The position numbers and the translations under genes are program-made. Below, piece after piece: positions 1 to 6,374 of a stretch of 11,633 nt of DNA (position 1 is the first letter of the stretch; each line of letters begins with the position of its first letter). The notes below the pieces were generated by a model. That model did no database searches and was not told the origin of the DNA. It was given only the letters and a program-made list of their open reading frames with translations. Origin of the DNA: CAZJBH01 sp964544485 (GTDB lineage: Bacteria; Patescibacteriota; Minisyncoccia; Portnoybacterales; UBA2143); the NCBI GenBank assembly GCA_964544485.1, contig CAZJBH010000018.1:1-11633 (forward strand), in the 5' to 3' direction.

Positions 1-413
1 GCTAATTTAATTATTCCTTGCTGATCAACCGGCAAAAAATCAACTTCTGCCAATCCCTTTTTCAAACAATATTTAGCCGGTTCTAAAATTGCTTTATGCT
101 CTATTGCGGAAACAATCAAATGCGGCTTTTTATTTTCTTTTTTCCAAAAAGCGTCAACTATCCCATAAATTGCCCAATTATCGCTTTCTGTAGCAGAGCT
201 GGTAAAATATATTTCTTCAAAAGAAGAGTTAAAAAAATCAGCAATTTGCTGACGAGCTTTATCAATTGCTTTTTTTGCCTGCTCACCTAAATTATGAAGA
301 CTAGATGGATTCCCATATTTCTGATTAAAATATGGAAGCATTTTTTTTAATACTCCTGGATCAACCAATGTAGTCGCAGCATTGTCTAAATAGATATTTT
401 TTAATTTAACCAT
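1..413 (-). CDS. cysteine desulfurase, NifS/IscS family (5' part; continues beyond the left edge)
   Basis: PLP-dependent enzyme that takes sulfur from cysteine as a persulfide for Fe-S clusters or tRNA thiolation; it acts in the cytosol. I translated about 137 residues from the ATG at 413. They show the family N-terminus YLDNAATT (about residues 8-15), GNPSSLH (about 35-41), the segment TSSATESDN (about 71-79) and SAIEHKA, whose His stacks on PLP in this family. The Lys that binds PLP and the active-site Cys lie outside the window, so activity and the exact subtype (IscS, NifS or SufS-like) cannot be judged. The start is supported by a TATAAT box ending six bases before the ATG, which predicts a leaderless mRNA. 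The glycosyltransferase gene ends 41 bases upstream with no terminator between, so read-through is possible. Confidence 0.93.
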   Translation of the reverse strand, partial: MVKLKNIYLDNAATTLVDPGVLKKMLPYFNQKYGNPSSLHNLGEQAKKAIDKARQQIADFFNSSFEEIYFTSSATESDNWAIYGIVDAFWKKENKKPHLIVSAIEHKAILEPAKYCLKKGLAEVDFLPVDQQGIIKL

Positions 414-419
414 TTAAAT

Positions 420-448
420 ATTATAGCTAATATATTAAATAAACGCAA
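420..448 (-). promoter_or_regulatory. promoter of the cysteine desulfurase gene
   Basis: On the minus strand, TTGCGT (443-448) lies 17 bases from a perfect TATAAT (420-425). Exactly six bases (414-419) separate the -10 box from the ATG at 413, so transcription would start on or next to the A of the start codon. No Shine-Dalgarno sequence is present. Confidence 0.7.
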
Positions 449-454
449 GCCAAA

Positions 455-1144
455 CTAAGTTTTAATCCTAAATTTAAAAATTGTCCAAAAACCTTTAATC
501 CCATCTTTAAAACGAATTTTCTTGCCCTGTTTAAATTTGCGCGGATGATAATTAATTGGAACTTCAGCTATGCAATACTTATTTTTTAATAGCTTAGCAG
601 TTATTTCCGCCTCAATTTCAAAACCAGGACTTTGCAAATTCAAAGATTTAAGAATTTCTCCTGGTATCAGTTTATAGCAAGTATAGGTATCGGTTAACCT
701 GGAATTAAATAATAGATTATTAATTTTAGTTAACAGCCAGACTCCGAAAACATAATGCGGATAACCTCTTTCTTTAGCATTAAGATTGCGCGAGCCATAA
801 ACTGCATGGCAATCTGAATTTTCAAACTTGTCTATTAAAACCAGCCAATCATTCGGATCATATTCTAAATCAGCATCTTGAAAAAGAATTAAATCTCCGC
901 TAGCTTTAGCTAAACCGGTTTGAATAGCTGTTCCTTTGCCTCGGGATTTAGGATGGCGAAAAACTATATATTTATCCGCCTGTTTTTTTAGAATCTCATC
1001 AGTTTGATCAATTGAACCATCATCAATAAGGATAATTTCTTTTTGGTAATTCGGCAAAGAAATTTTCTCAACTTGTTCTAAGACCTGAAGCAAAGTTTTT
1101 TCTTCGTTTAAAACCGGAATAATGATAGAAAGCTTTTTTAACAT
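455..1144 (-). CDS. family 2 glycosyltransferase, DPM1/GtrB-like
   Basis: A 229-residue GT-A glycosyltransferase of the dolichyl/polyprenyl-phosphate mannose synthase type. It probably moves a sugar from a nucleotide donor to a polyprenyl phosphate at the inner face of the membrane. Visible motifs are IIIPVLNEE (7-15), LIDDGS (39-44) for nucleotide binding, QDADLEY (89-95) with the metal-binding acidic pair D90/D92, DTYTCYK (152-158), GFEIEAEI (174-181) and the basic segment around 196-212 (VPINYHPRKFKQGKKI) that matches the DPM1-like C-terminal motif. No C-terminal membrane helix is seen, unlike GtrB-type members with a membrane domain. The start ATG lies three bases after the FKBP stop and has no ribosome binding site, so it is very probably co-transcribed with FKBP. 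The donor and acceptor sugars cannot be told from sequence. Confidence 0.93.
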   Translation of the reverse strand: MLKKLSIIIPVLNEEKTLLQVLEQVEKISLPNYQKEIILIDDGSIDQTDEILKKQADKYIVFRHPKSRGKGTAIQTGLAKASGDLILFQDADLEYDPNDWLVLIDKFENSDCHAVYGSRNLNAKERGYPHYVFGVWLLTKINNLLFNSRLTDTYTCYKLIPGEILKSLNLQSPGFEIEAEITAKLLKNKYCIAEVPINYHPRKFKQGKKIRFKDGIKGFWTIFKFRIKT

Positions 1145-1147
1145 AAG

Positions 1148-1687
1148 CTATTTTATTTCCAATAACTCTATTTCAAAAATCAAATTGGCGTTTGGCGGAA
1201 TTGCTTCGCCTGCTCCTCTTTCTCCATAACCATACTCAGATGGAATATACAAACGCCTGATTTCTCCCAATTTCATACCAACTACTCCCAACTCCCATCC
1301 TTGAATAACTTGCCCGGCTCCGACTTGAAAACTAAACGGCTGGCCTCGATCACGACTAGAATCAAATTTAGTTCCGTCTGCTAAAGTTCCGACATAATGC
1401 ACGCTGATTGTATCGCCCTTTTTAACTGCTTGCCCGCTACCTTGCTTAAGAATATCAGCTTTTAATTCATCAAAATTAATTTCTTGCTGAGGTTGTTTTG
1501 ATTGCGACTGCTGAGATGATTGATCTTTGGCTCCTTGTTGCCCCGGAAAAACTAATTCATCAGAAGAGTCTTGCTCAAAGTTAACTCCTTCAACTGCCTT
1601 ATCATTATCATCAGAAAGATGAGATAGAAAATAGAATCCGCCGGCAATAATGATTAGAATAATAAAGGCTGAAATAAAATTACTCAT
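1148..1687 (-). CDS. membrane-anchored FKBP-type peptidyl-prolyl cis-trans isomerase
   Basis: A 179-residue protein counted from the ATG at 1687. The open frame extends to a TTG at 1735, but that would overlap the upstream restriction gene and put a basic stretch before the membrane helix, so I prefer 1687. Layout: one hydrophobic helix (about 4-22), which acts as an uncleaved anchor; an acidic and then Gln/Ser-rich linker (about 24-72); and a complete FKBP domain (about 75-179) with SVHYVGTLADGTKFDSS, FSFQVGAGQVIQGWELG, the typical SEYGYGERGAGEAIPPNANL segment in two halves, and the final strand FEIELLEI. It should catalyse prolyl isomerisation outside the membrane, helping exported proteins fold. 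It follows the restriction gene by only 10 bases and precedes the glycosyltransferase by three. Confidence 0.94.
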   Translation of the reverse strand: MSNFISAFIILIIIAGGFYFLSHLSDDNDKAVEGVNFEQDSSDELVFPGQQGAKDQSSQQSQSKQPQQEINFDELKADILKQGSGQAVKKGDTISVHYVGTLADGTKFDSSRDRGQPFSFQVGAGQVIQGWELGVVGMKLGEIRRLYIPSEYGYGERGAGEAIPPNANLIFEIELLEIK

Positions 1688-1697
1688 AAATCTTATA

Positions 1698-2483
1698 CTA
1701 ATTATGATTTTGGTATTTCTTAAAATAATTATCAATCTCTTTTCTTAATTCTATACCAACTTCTTCAAAACAATTTAATAAATCTTTATATACTCTCTTC
1801 CCGCCTAAAAAATCCCAAAATTCATTAGCAACTTTTAATTCTTCCTCTAAGTCAAGCATTCCAGCCATTGTCCAACGACTATATGGTTTTGGGTCATAAG
1901 GATTATATGGAATAGCAATAAGAGTATTTATTTTAGCTTTTGGATTTTTTGATAAAATTACAGCTGACCATTCTAATAAAGTTCTTTTAAACTCTTTAAA
2001 CCCTCCTTTATTAGGCTTAGCTGTTTTTATGTCAAATAAAAATAATTCTCCGGTTTTACTTTCTAAAAAAACATCCACTTTTGTTAATTTAACTTTTTTC
2101 ATTTTTCCTTTTTTGCAACTTTTCCTAAGCGCGTCTAATTCTTTTATTTTATCAGGTTTTACATTTGCAGATGCAAGGTTATCCATTATTTTTTGAATTT
2201 CAATTTGAGCAAATTCACTTATTTCATCTCCTGCAATAATTTGAGACGCGGCAACCTTAAATTTATCTTTCGCGAGAGCAATAGCTACTGGTTCAAAAAT
2301 ACTTGTTCCAAAATTTGTATTCAAAGAATGGATAAAAGAAAACAATGCTAACCTATCTTTTCCTAATAATCTTGTATGAAATGGCATTGAAGCAGGTTCA
2401 GGATTATAATTATTAAACTTTTTTCTTAAAGCATTTTTTAAAACTTTTTTAACATCACTAATTTGTTGTTTTGATAAAGACAT
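1698..2483 (-). CDS. type II restriction endonuclease, TdeIII-like
   Basis: A 261-residue protein that I recognise as resembling the TdeIII family of type II restriction enzymes (family target GGNCC; the target here is inferred, not shown). The likely PD-(D/E)XK nuclease core is visible: E64 in a helix, D137 in KVDVF, and D151-I-K153 in the following hydrophobic strand LFLFDIKTAKPNKG. The region between 120 and 135 is very basic (KSCKKGKMKKVKLTK), which fits DNA contact. The gene starts four bases after the methyltransferase stop, giving a methylase-first order that lets protection precede cutting. Lys and Asn content is high and the DNA looks more AT-rich than in the neighbouring murJ and lepA genes, which suggests horizontal acquisition. 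The gene looks intact. Confidence 0.85.
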   Translation of the reverse strand: MSLSKQQISDVKKVLKNALRKKFNNYNPEPASMPFHTRLLGKDRLALFSFIHSLNTNFGTSIFEPVAIALAKDKFKVAASQIIAGDEISEFAQIEIQKIMDNLASANVKPDKIKELDALRKSCKKGKMKKVKLTKVDVFLESKTGELFLFDIKTAKPNKGGFKEFKRTLLEWSAVILSKNPKAKINTLIAIPYNPYDPKPYSRWTMAGMLDLEEELKVANEFWDFLGGKRVYKDLLNCFEEVGIELRKEIDNYFKKYQNHN

Positions 2484-2487
2484 AATT

Positions 2488-3696
2488 TTAATTTTTAATA
2501 AAATAATAAATACTTTCAGAAAACTTAGCGCTATCTCGTTCAGTTCTCATCAAAACAGGTCTATGAAAAATTTCTTTTATTTTGTAACCGCAAGCATTTG
2601 CCACCTCTGGATAAATTTTATCTCTATCATTAACTACTATAAAAATTTTTGCCTTTGGTTTTAAAAATTTATTCATATTATTAAAAACAGATATTATATC
2701 TTTCTTATATTCTTCTTTAGCCTTTTTGCTTTTTCCTTTAAAAGCAGGTCCAATTTCTTTAAATCCATTATCATTAAATCCAAACAATTCATAGGCATAA
2801 CGATGCTGATCATGATAATCAATTAAACCAACATAAGGCGGAGAAGTAAAAATACCATCAAATTTACCGCCTTTGTAATCTTTTACTTTATTAAAATTAA
2901 TATTCCTTGAATCGCCTTGAATAATCTTGATCTTAGCATTGCTTCTTAAATTATCAAACTCCTTTATTCTTCTAATTGTATCCCAGCTATAACGATTAAT
3001 AAACTTCATTGCTTCATCAATCGGCTGACAGATTCGCCTATGTTTTATACAATAATACTTTTCTCTAACTGGTTTTTTAGGCCTAGCTAAATCATAATGA
3101 GTAATTAAGCGCGCGCTTCGAGTGGCCCGACTTAAAATAATCTTTAGAATATCTTGATTTTGATATTTTTTAATCTGATCGTTATAAAATAAAACCTCCT
3201 GTAAAGCCCTATCAGACAACCACTTATTAAGATATTCACTACTTGTAGTATATTTCTTAAAAGAATTTTCTAAAAAAGTAAGTTGTGTTTTTCCATTGAT
3301 CAACCAATTACTATAATCCTTTGTTTTAAAAAGAATATCTTTAATTTCTTTTTCTAATAAAGGAATATCATATTTTTTAGTCTTTATAGCGGAAATTAAA
3401 CAATTAAAATGAGATATTTCTACTCCGGCTGAATTGATTCCTAAAATATTACTCTCAATTAAAGTTGTCCCGGACCCCATAAAAGGATCTAAGATATAAT
3501 CTCCTTTTTTGAAATAATCTTTAAGAAAGACCTCTGCTAATTGAGGTATAAATTTACCTAAATAAGGATGCAAACGATGAACATGTTTTGTCCGCTCATA
3601 TTCACGAATATTAATAAAAGACAAATCAGTTCCATTAATGGAAGTTTTTAAATTAGCGGGAAAATTAAATTGCTTTAATCCCTCAGCGGTCAACAT
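2488..3696 (-). CDS. type II DNA methyltransferase paired with the TdeIII-like endonuclease
   Basis: An S-adenosylmethionine-dependent amino-methyltransferase, about 402 residues from the ATG at 3696 (an ATG at 3702 adds two residues). Counting from 3702, motif I (SAM binding) is DPFMGSGTT at 72-80, followed by AGVEIS (about 93-98). Catalytic motif IV is TSPPY (286-290), near GLIDYHDQHRYAYELFG. The C-terminus ends in a segment often seen in this group (RTERDSAKFSESIYYF). SPPY points to N4-cytosine or N6-adenine methylation; if the partner cuts GGNCC, the base would be cytosine. Motif I precedes motif IV with about 200 residues between, unlike beta-class enzymes. The start at 3696 is chosen because the TATAAT box ends six bases before it, which would leave the 3702 ATG outside the transcript. 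Confidence 0.88.
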   Translation of the reverse strand: MLTAEGLKQFNFPANLKTSINGTDLSFINIREYERTKHVHRLHPYLGKFIPQLAEVFLKDYFKKGDYILDPFMGSGTTLIESNILGINSAGVEISHFNCLISAIKTKKYDIPLLEKEIKDILFKTKDYSNWLINGKTQLTFLENSFKKYTTSSEYLNKWLSDRALQEVLFYNDQIKKYQNQDILKIILSRATRSARLITHYDLARPKKPVREKYYCIKHRRICQPIDEAMKFINRYSWDTIRRIKEFDNLRSNAKIKIIQGDSRNINFNKVKDYKGGKFDGIFTSPPYVGLIDYHDQHRYAYELFGFNDNGFKEIGPAFKGKSKKAKEEYKKDIISVFNNMNKFLKPKAKIFIVVNDRDKIYPEVANACGYKIKEIFHRPVLMRTERDSAKFSESIYYFIKN

Positions 3697-3702
3697 ATTC
3701 AT

Positions 3703-3711
3703 ATTATAGCA
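3703..3711 (-). promoter_or_regulatory. extended -10 promoter of the restriction-modification operon
   Basis: On the minus strand the sequence reads TGC then TATAAT (TATAAT at 3703-3708, TG at 3710-3711), an extended -10 element. No good -35 box is seen; the place for it is filled by the terminator hairpin of tRNA-Gln. Six bases separate the -10 from the ATG at 3696, again predicting a leaderless mRNA. Confidence 0.7.
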
Positions 3712-3712
3712 T

Positions 3713-3738
3713 AAAAAAAATAACTCCTGAAGAAGTTA
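3713..3738 (-). terminator. rho-independent terminator after tRNA-Gln
   Basis: Read on the minus strand, TAACTTC (3732-3738) pairs with GGAGTTA (3721-3727), with one G-T pair and a four-base loop, followed at once by eight T (3713-3720). It ends the tRNA-Gln transcript just before the restriction-modification promoter. Confidence 0.8.
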
Positions 3739-3756
3739 ATATTAAAAATTACACTA

Positions 3757-3768
3757 AATATACTCTAT
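3757..3768. repeat. 12-bp direct repeat, left copy (AATATACTCTAT)
   Basis: The same 12 bases occur at 3942-3953, so the two copies flank tRNA-Gln and the ftsX terminator. Both are AT-rich, so chance is possible. Confidence 0.4.
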
Positions 3769-3801
3769 CAAAATTAAGCCACCTCGGTCGATACCTTAAT
3801 G

Positions 3802-3873
3802 CTGGGGAGGTAGGATTCGAACCTACGCATCCATGGACCAGAACCATGTGCCTTACCGCTTGGCTACTCCCCA
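3802..3873 (-). tRNA. tRNA-Gln (anticodon CTG)
   Basis: Full cloverleaf on the minus strand. The acceptor stem TGGGGAG (3867-3873) pairs with CTCCCCA (3803-3809), with G at the discriminator (3802) as usual for tRNA-Gln. The anticodon stem CATGG/CCATG encloses the loop TTCTGGT, giving anticodon CTG for codon CAG. The T arm carries GGTTCGAATCC. CCA is not encoded: the next bases are CAT, so a CCA-adding enzyme is needed. An 11-base copy of its 5' end lies just upstream (3880-3890). Confidence 0.96.
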
Positions 3874-3879
3874 ATATTA

Positions 3880-3890
3880 CTACTCCCCAA
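3880..3890 (-). repeat. partial duplication of the tRNA-Gln 5' end
   Basis: The minus-strand bases TTGGGGAGTAG at 3880-3890 repeat exactly those at 3864-3874, which are the first ten bases of tRNA-Gln plus the base before it. The offset is 16 bases. The extra copy cannot form a tRNA and may be a scar of slippage or recombination. Confidence 0.7.
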
Positions 3891-3897
3891 AATATAA

Positions 3898-3930
3898 AAA
3901 ATAGCGGCTTTTTTATCCTACCGCTATTTT
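3898..3930 (-). terminator. rho-independent terminator after ftsX
   Basis: A 10-bp perfect stem, AAAATAGCGG (3921-3930 on the minus strand) with CCGCTATTTT (3898-3907), and a 13-base loop. A T-rich tail follows on the minus strand. It closes the ftsB-prfB-ftsEX unit. The stem's A/T ends would also allow weaker plus-strand termination. Confidence 0.85.
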
Positions 3931-3941
3931 ACAACAAAATC

Positions 3942-3953
3942 AATATACTCTAT
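3942..3953. repeat. 12-bp direct repeat, right copy (AATATACTCTAT)
   Basis: Identical to 3757-3768 and placed a few bases beyond the ftsX stop. See the left copy. Confidence 0.4.
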
Positions 3954-3956
3954 TTC

Positions 3957-4865
3957 TTAAACATCTAGATAACGTTTAATAGCGACTAAACTGCTAACTG
4001 TGCCCAGGATAACCCCAGCTCCTAATTGAATCAAGAAAATAGCGATTAAATTGCTTTGGAAAAAATACAATAAATCAGTTCCCGGCAAATAAAGAGTAAT
4101 CTTAGGAGAAAAATACCAAAGTAAAGGATATAAGACTAAAAATGAGATTATTGCCGCAGCAACTCCATACATAGCTCCTTCAATAATAAATGGACCGCGG
4201 GCAAACCAATTGCTTGCCCCAACTAATTTCATAACTTTAATTTCCTTGCGAACACTGTAAATAGTTAATCGGATTGTATTAAAAGTCACCAGAACAGCTA
4301 AAATGACTAAAATTAAAAGTCCGATAAAAGCAACTTGCCTGATTGCCGCAGTAATTGAAGCTAAGCGATCAATAACTGTTTTATTCTCTAAATAATTAAT
4401 TTTATCAACAATTGGCTGATACTCTTCCTGGTTAAAAAAATCAACAATGGCTTGATATTGAGAAGTTTCCTGCGCCTTAATATTCAAGCTTGCTTCCAAA
4501 GGATTATTCCCTAGTTCATCTAAGCTCTGCATTAAAACTTCGTTATCTTGATGCTTTTCCTTAAAACGGCTTAATGCTTCTTCGCGCGAAACATATTCTA
4601 CGCTTTTAACTTCGCTTAATTTAACTAGTTCTCCGCGCGCTTCAAGAATTTTTTTCTCAACTGCATCTAAATTAAAATATACGCTGATATCAACTTTTTC
4701 TTCTAAGGCATTGGTAAAAGAGTTGATTAAGACATTAATCATTAATAAGCTGCTAATTCCTAAAATAGCCAAGCTCATCATAAAAACAGCGGCTGAAGAA
4801 AGCCATTTATTCCTCCAAAAACTAGACCAACCTGCTTTTAAAACCCGAACCAAAGTTGCTAACAT
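3957..4865 (-). CDS. ftsX: cell division protein FtsX (membrane part of the FtsEX complex)
   Basis: A 302-residue membrane protein that works with FtsE as an ABC-like machine at the division site, passing ATPase activity to peptidoglycan hydrolases outside the cell. The sequence has the FtsX layout: a short cytoplasmic N-terminus with SSFWRNKWLS, a first membrane helix (about 22-50), an extracellular domain (about 52-170) beginning DISVYFN, and three C-terminal helices (about 171-196, 222-252, 270-298). The FtsX-typical FNTIRLTIYSVRKEIKVMKLVGAS region lies between helices two and three. It starts four bases after the ftsE stop with no ribosome binding site, which suggests translational coupling. 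A terminator follows about 27 bases beyond the stop. Length and domains look complete. Confidence 0.96.
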   Translation of the reverse strand: MLATLVRVLKAGWSSFWRNKWLSSAAVFMMSLAILGISSLLMINVLINSFTNALEEKVDISVYFNLDAVEKKILEARGELVKLSEVKSVEYVSREEALSRFKEKHQDNEVLMQSLDELGNNPLEASLNIKAQETSQYQAIVDFFNQEEYQPIVDKINYLENKTVIDRLASITAAIRQVAFIGLLILVILAVLVTFNTIRLTIYSVRKEIKVMKLVGASNWFARGPFIIEGAMYGVAAAIISFLVLYPLLWYFSPKITLYLPGTDLLYFFQSNLIAIFLIQLGAGVILGTVSSLVAIKRYLDV

Positions 4866-4869
4866 AAAA

Positions 4870-5553
4870 TTAAAAAAGTATATACTTTCCCTTAGGATCG
4901 TCCTTGATAACTTTACCCTTTTCCAAGGTAATCACTCTTCGATCAATCCCATTAATAATATCGCGATCATGAGTAGACAAAATTACAATTGTGCCTAATT
5001 CATTAATTTTTAATAATAAGCGAATAATTTCCCAAGTATGCAATAAATCAAGGTTTCCGGTTGGCTCATCAGCAACTAAAACCTTGGGTCGATGCGCTAA
5101 AGCCCGAGCAATTGCTACCCGCTGCTTTTCTCCTCCGGAAAGCTGGCTTGGAAAATGATCTGCTCGATCAGTTAAATTAACTAATTTTAAAAGCTGAGGC
5201 ACATCTTTATCAATTTCCTGATTGCTTCTTCCGCCAGCCTGCATAGCAAAAGCAATATTTTCCCAAGCAGTCCTGTCTGGCAATAGTCTAAAATCCTGAA
5301 AAATCATGCCGATTTGCCTGCGCCAAAGCGGCAAATCCCTAAAATGAAGATCGCCAATGCTTTGCTTGCCCCAAAGTATTTGTCCACGACTTGGTTTTTC
5401 TTCCCGGATAAAAAGCTTAATTAAAGTAGATTTGCCGGCTCCGGAACGGCCAGCAATAGAAACAAATTCTTTTTCTCCAATTTCAAGATTAATATTATCC
5501 AAAGCCCGGCAATGCGGGGGGTAAATTTTAGTTACTTTATTAAATGTAATCAT
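4870..5553 (-). CDS. ftsE: cell division ATP-binding protein FtsE
   Basis: A 227-residue cytoplasmic ATPase that pairs with FtsX. All ABC motifs are present: Walker A GRSGAGKS (35-42), Q-loop Q86 in FQDFRLLPDRT, signature LSGGEKQR (138-145), Walker B VLVADEP (158-164, catalytic Glu 163), D-loop GNLD and H-loop His 195. The FQDFRLLPDRTAWENIAFAM stretch is typical of FtsE and separates it from other MacB-like ATPases. It lies 20 bases after prfB, and that gap is made of heptamer repeats. No ribosome binding site is seen before the ATG. Confidence 0.97.
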   Translation of the reverse strand: MITFNKVTKIYPPHCRALDNINLEIGEKEFVSIAGRSGAGKSTLIKLFIREEKPSRGQILWGKQSIGDLHFRDLPLWRRQIGMIFQDFRLLPDRTAWENIAFAMQAGGRSNQEIDKDVPQLLKLVNLTDRADHFPSQLSGGEKQRVAIARALAHRPKVLVADEPTGNLDLLHTWEIIRLLLKINELGTIVILSTHDRDIINGIDRRVITLEKGKVIKDDPKGKYILF

Positions 5554-5556
5554 AGA

Positions 5557-5591
5557 ATGTTAGATGTAAGATGTTAAATGTTGGATGTAAT
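5557..5591. repeat. tandem heptamer repeat, five units of consensus ATGTTAG (plus strand)
   Basis: Five consecutive units on the plus strand: ATGTTAG, ATGTAAG, ATGTTAA, ATGTTGG, ATGTAAT. Each begins ATGT. A sixth ATGTAAT lies at 5544-5550, six bases before the array and inside the ftsE start region. The array covers the last codons and stop of prfB and most of the prfB-ftsE gap. Confidence 0.85.
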
Positions 5592-6341
5592 CTCTGCCTG
5601 GATAAATTTATCCAGCTTGCCGTTTAAAACTGCTTCTGGATTACCTACTTTAATTCCGGTCCGGTGATCTTTAACCATTTGATAAGGATGAAGCACATAT
5701 GATCTAATCTGACTTCCCCATTCATTAGCCATCATCTGGCCGCGCAACTTTTCTTTTTTTTCATTTTCTTGACTAGCTTGATATTGATATAATTTGCTTA
5801 AAAGAAGCTTAATCGCCTGTTTTTTATTCTCTCCTTGTAATCGCTCGCTTTGGCAAGCAGCAATTAACCCGGTTGGCTTATGAGTGATTCTAACCGCTGA
5901 CTCTGTTTTATTCACATACTGTCCTCCAGGACCGCTTGCCCGATAAGTATCAATTTCCAAATCTTCAGGACGGATTTGAATTTCTTTAGCTTCGCTTAAT
6001 TCCGGTAAAACTTCAATCAAAGCAAAAGAAGTATGGCGCAAATTATCAGAGTTAAACGGAGAAAGACGAACTAAGCGATGAACCCCTGATTCTTTTTTAA
6101 GATATCCATAAGCATATTTTGCCTGAATAACTAAAACTGCATTCTTAACTCCAGCTTCTTTGCCCGATTTAATTGACCATACTTTTGCTTTCCAATTTTG
6201 TTTTTCAGCAAATTTTAAATACATTTTTAAAAGCATTTCAGCCCAATCCTGCGCATCAATTCCGCCTGCTCCAGCATAGATAGAAAGAATCGCGTTTTTC
6301 TGATCATGCTGCTTATTCAATTTTTCTGTTAAATCTTTCAT
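5574..6341 (-). CDS. prfB: peptide chain release factor 2 lacking domain 1
   Basis: A 255-residue class I release factor that recognises UAA/UGA stops and triggers peptide release on the ribosome. It carries GAGGIDAQDWAEML (24-37), the RF2 stop-reading tripeptide SPF (94-96) and the catalytic GGQ (139-141) in RASGPGGQYVN, with Tyr where His is usual after GGQ. Ala 135 matches the Ala form of position 246 in E. coli RF2. RF2 proteins are normally about 365 residues. Here the first 100 or so (domain 1) are missing, and the tRNA-Thr gene begins 33 bases upstream, so they cannot be encoded next to it. The autoregulatory UGA frameshift of normal prfB is therefore absent too. An AAGGA lies 11 bases before the ATG, the only Shine-Dalgarno-like sequence I found. 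The stop lies in a heptamer repeat. Confidence 0.94.
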   Translation of the reverse strand: MKDLTEKLNKQHDQKNAILSIYAGAGGIDAQDWAEMLLKMYLKFAEKQNWKAKVWSIKSGKEAGVKNAVLVIQAKYAYGYLKKESGVHRLVRLSPFNSDNLRHTSFALIEVLPELSEAKEIQIRPEDLEIDTYRASGPGGQYVNKTESAVRITHKPTGLIAACQSERLQGENKKQAIKLLLSKLYQYQASQENEKKEKLRGQMMANEWGSQIRSYVLHPYQMVKDHRTGIKVGNPEAVLNGKLDKFIQAEITSNI

Positions 6342-6352
6342 ATTTTAACATA

Positions 6353-6357
6353 TCCTT
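6353..6357 (-). promoter_or_regulatory. possible Shine-Dalgarno sequence for prfB
   Basis: Minus-strand AAGGA with 11 bases to the prfB ATG at 6341, which is long. Another ATG (6349-6351) lies one base after it and opens a 12-codon frame overlapping prfB in a different phase, ending TAA. Confidence 0.4.
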
Positions 6358-6374
6358 AATTCAAAAACAACCAG

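Noticed and set aside
96..290. Plus-strand 64-residue open frame
   Set aside because: It lies wholly inside the cysteine desulfurase coding region on the other strand and shows no domain; a shadow frame.
1692..1697. TATAAG as a promoter for FKBP
   Set aside because: Only four bases separate it from the ATG and no -35 box is seen, so it does not fit the spacing of the other promoters.
1688..1735. Longer FKBP start at TTG 1735
   Set aside because: It would overlap the endonuclease gene and add a basic, hydrophobic stretch before a normal membrane anchor; the ATG at 1687 fits better.
4711..4998. Plus-strand 95-residue open frame
   Set aside because: Antisense to the end of ftsE and start of ftsX, both well supported; its residues are an ordinary reverse reading.
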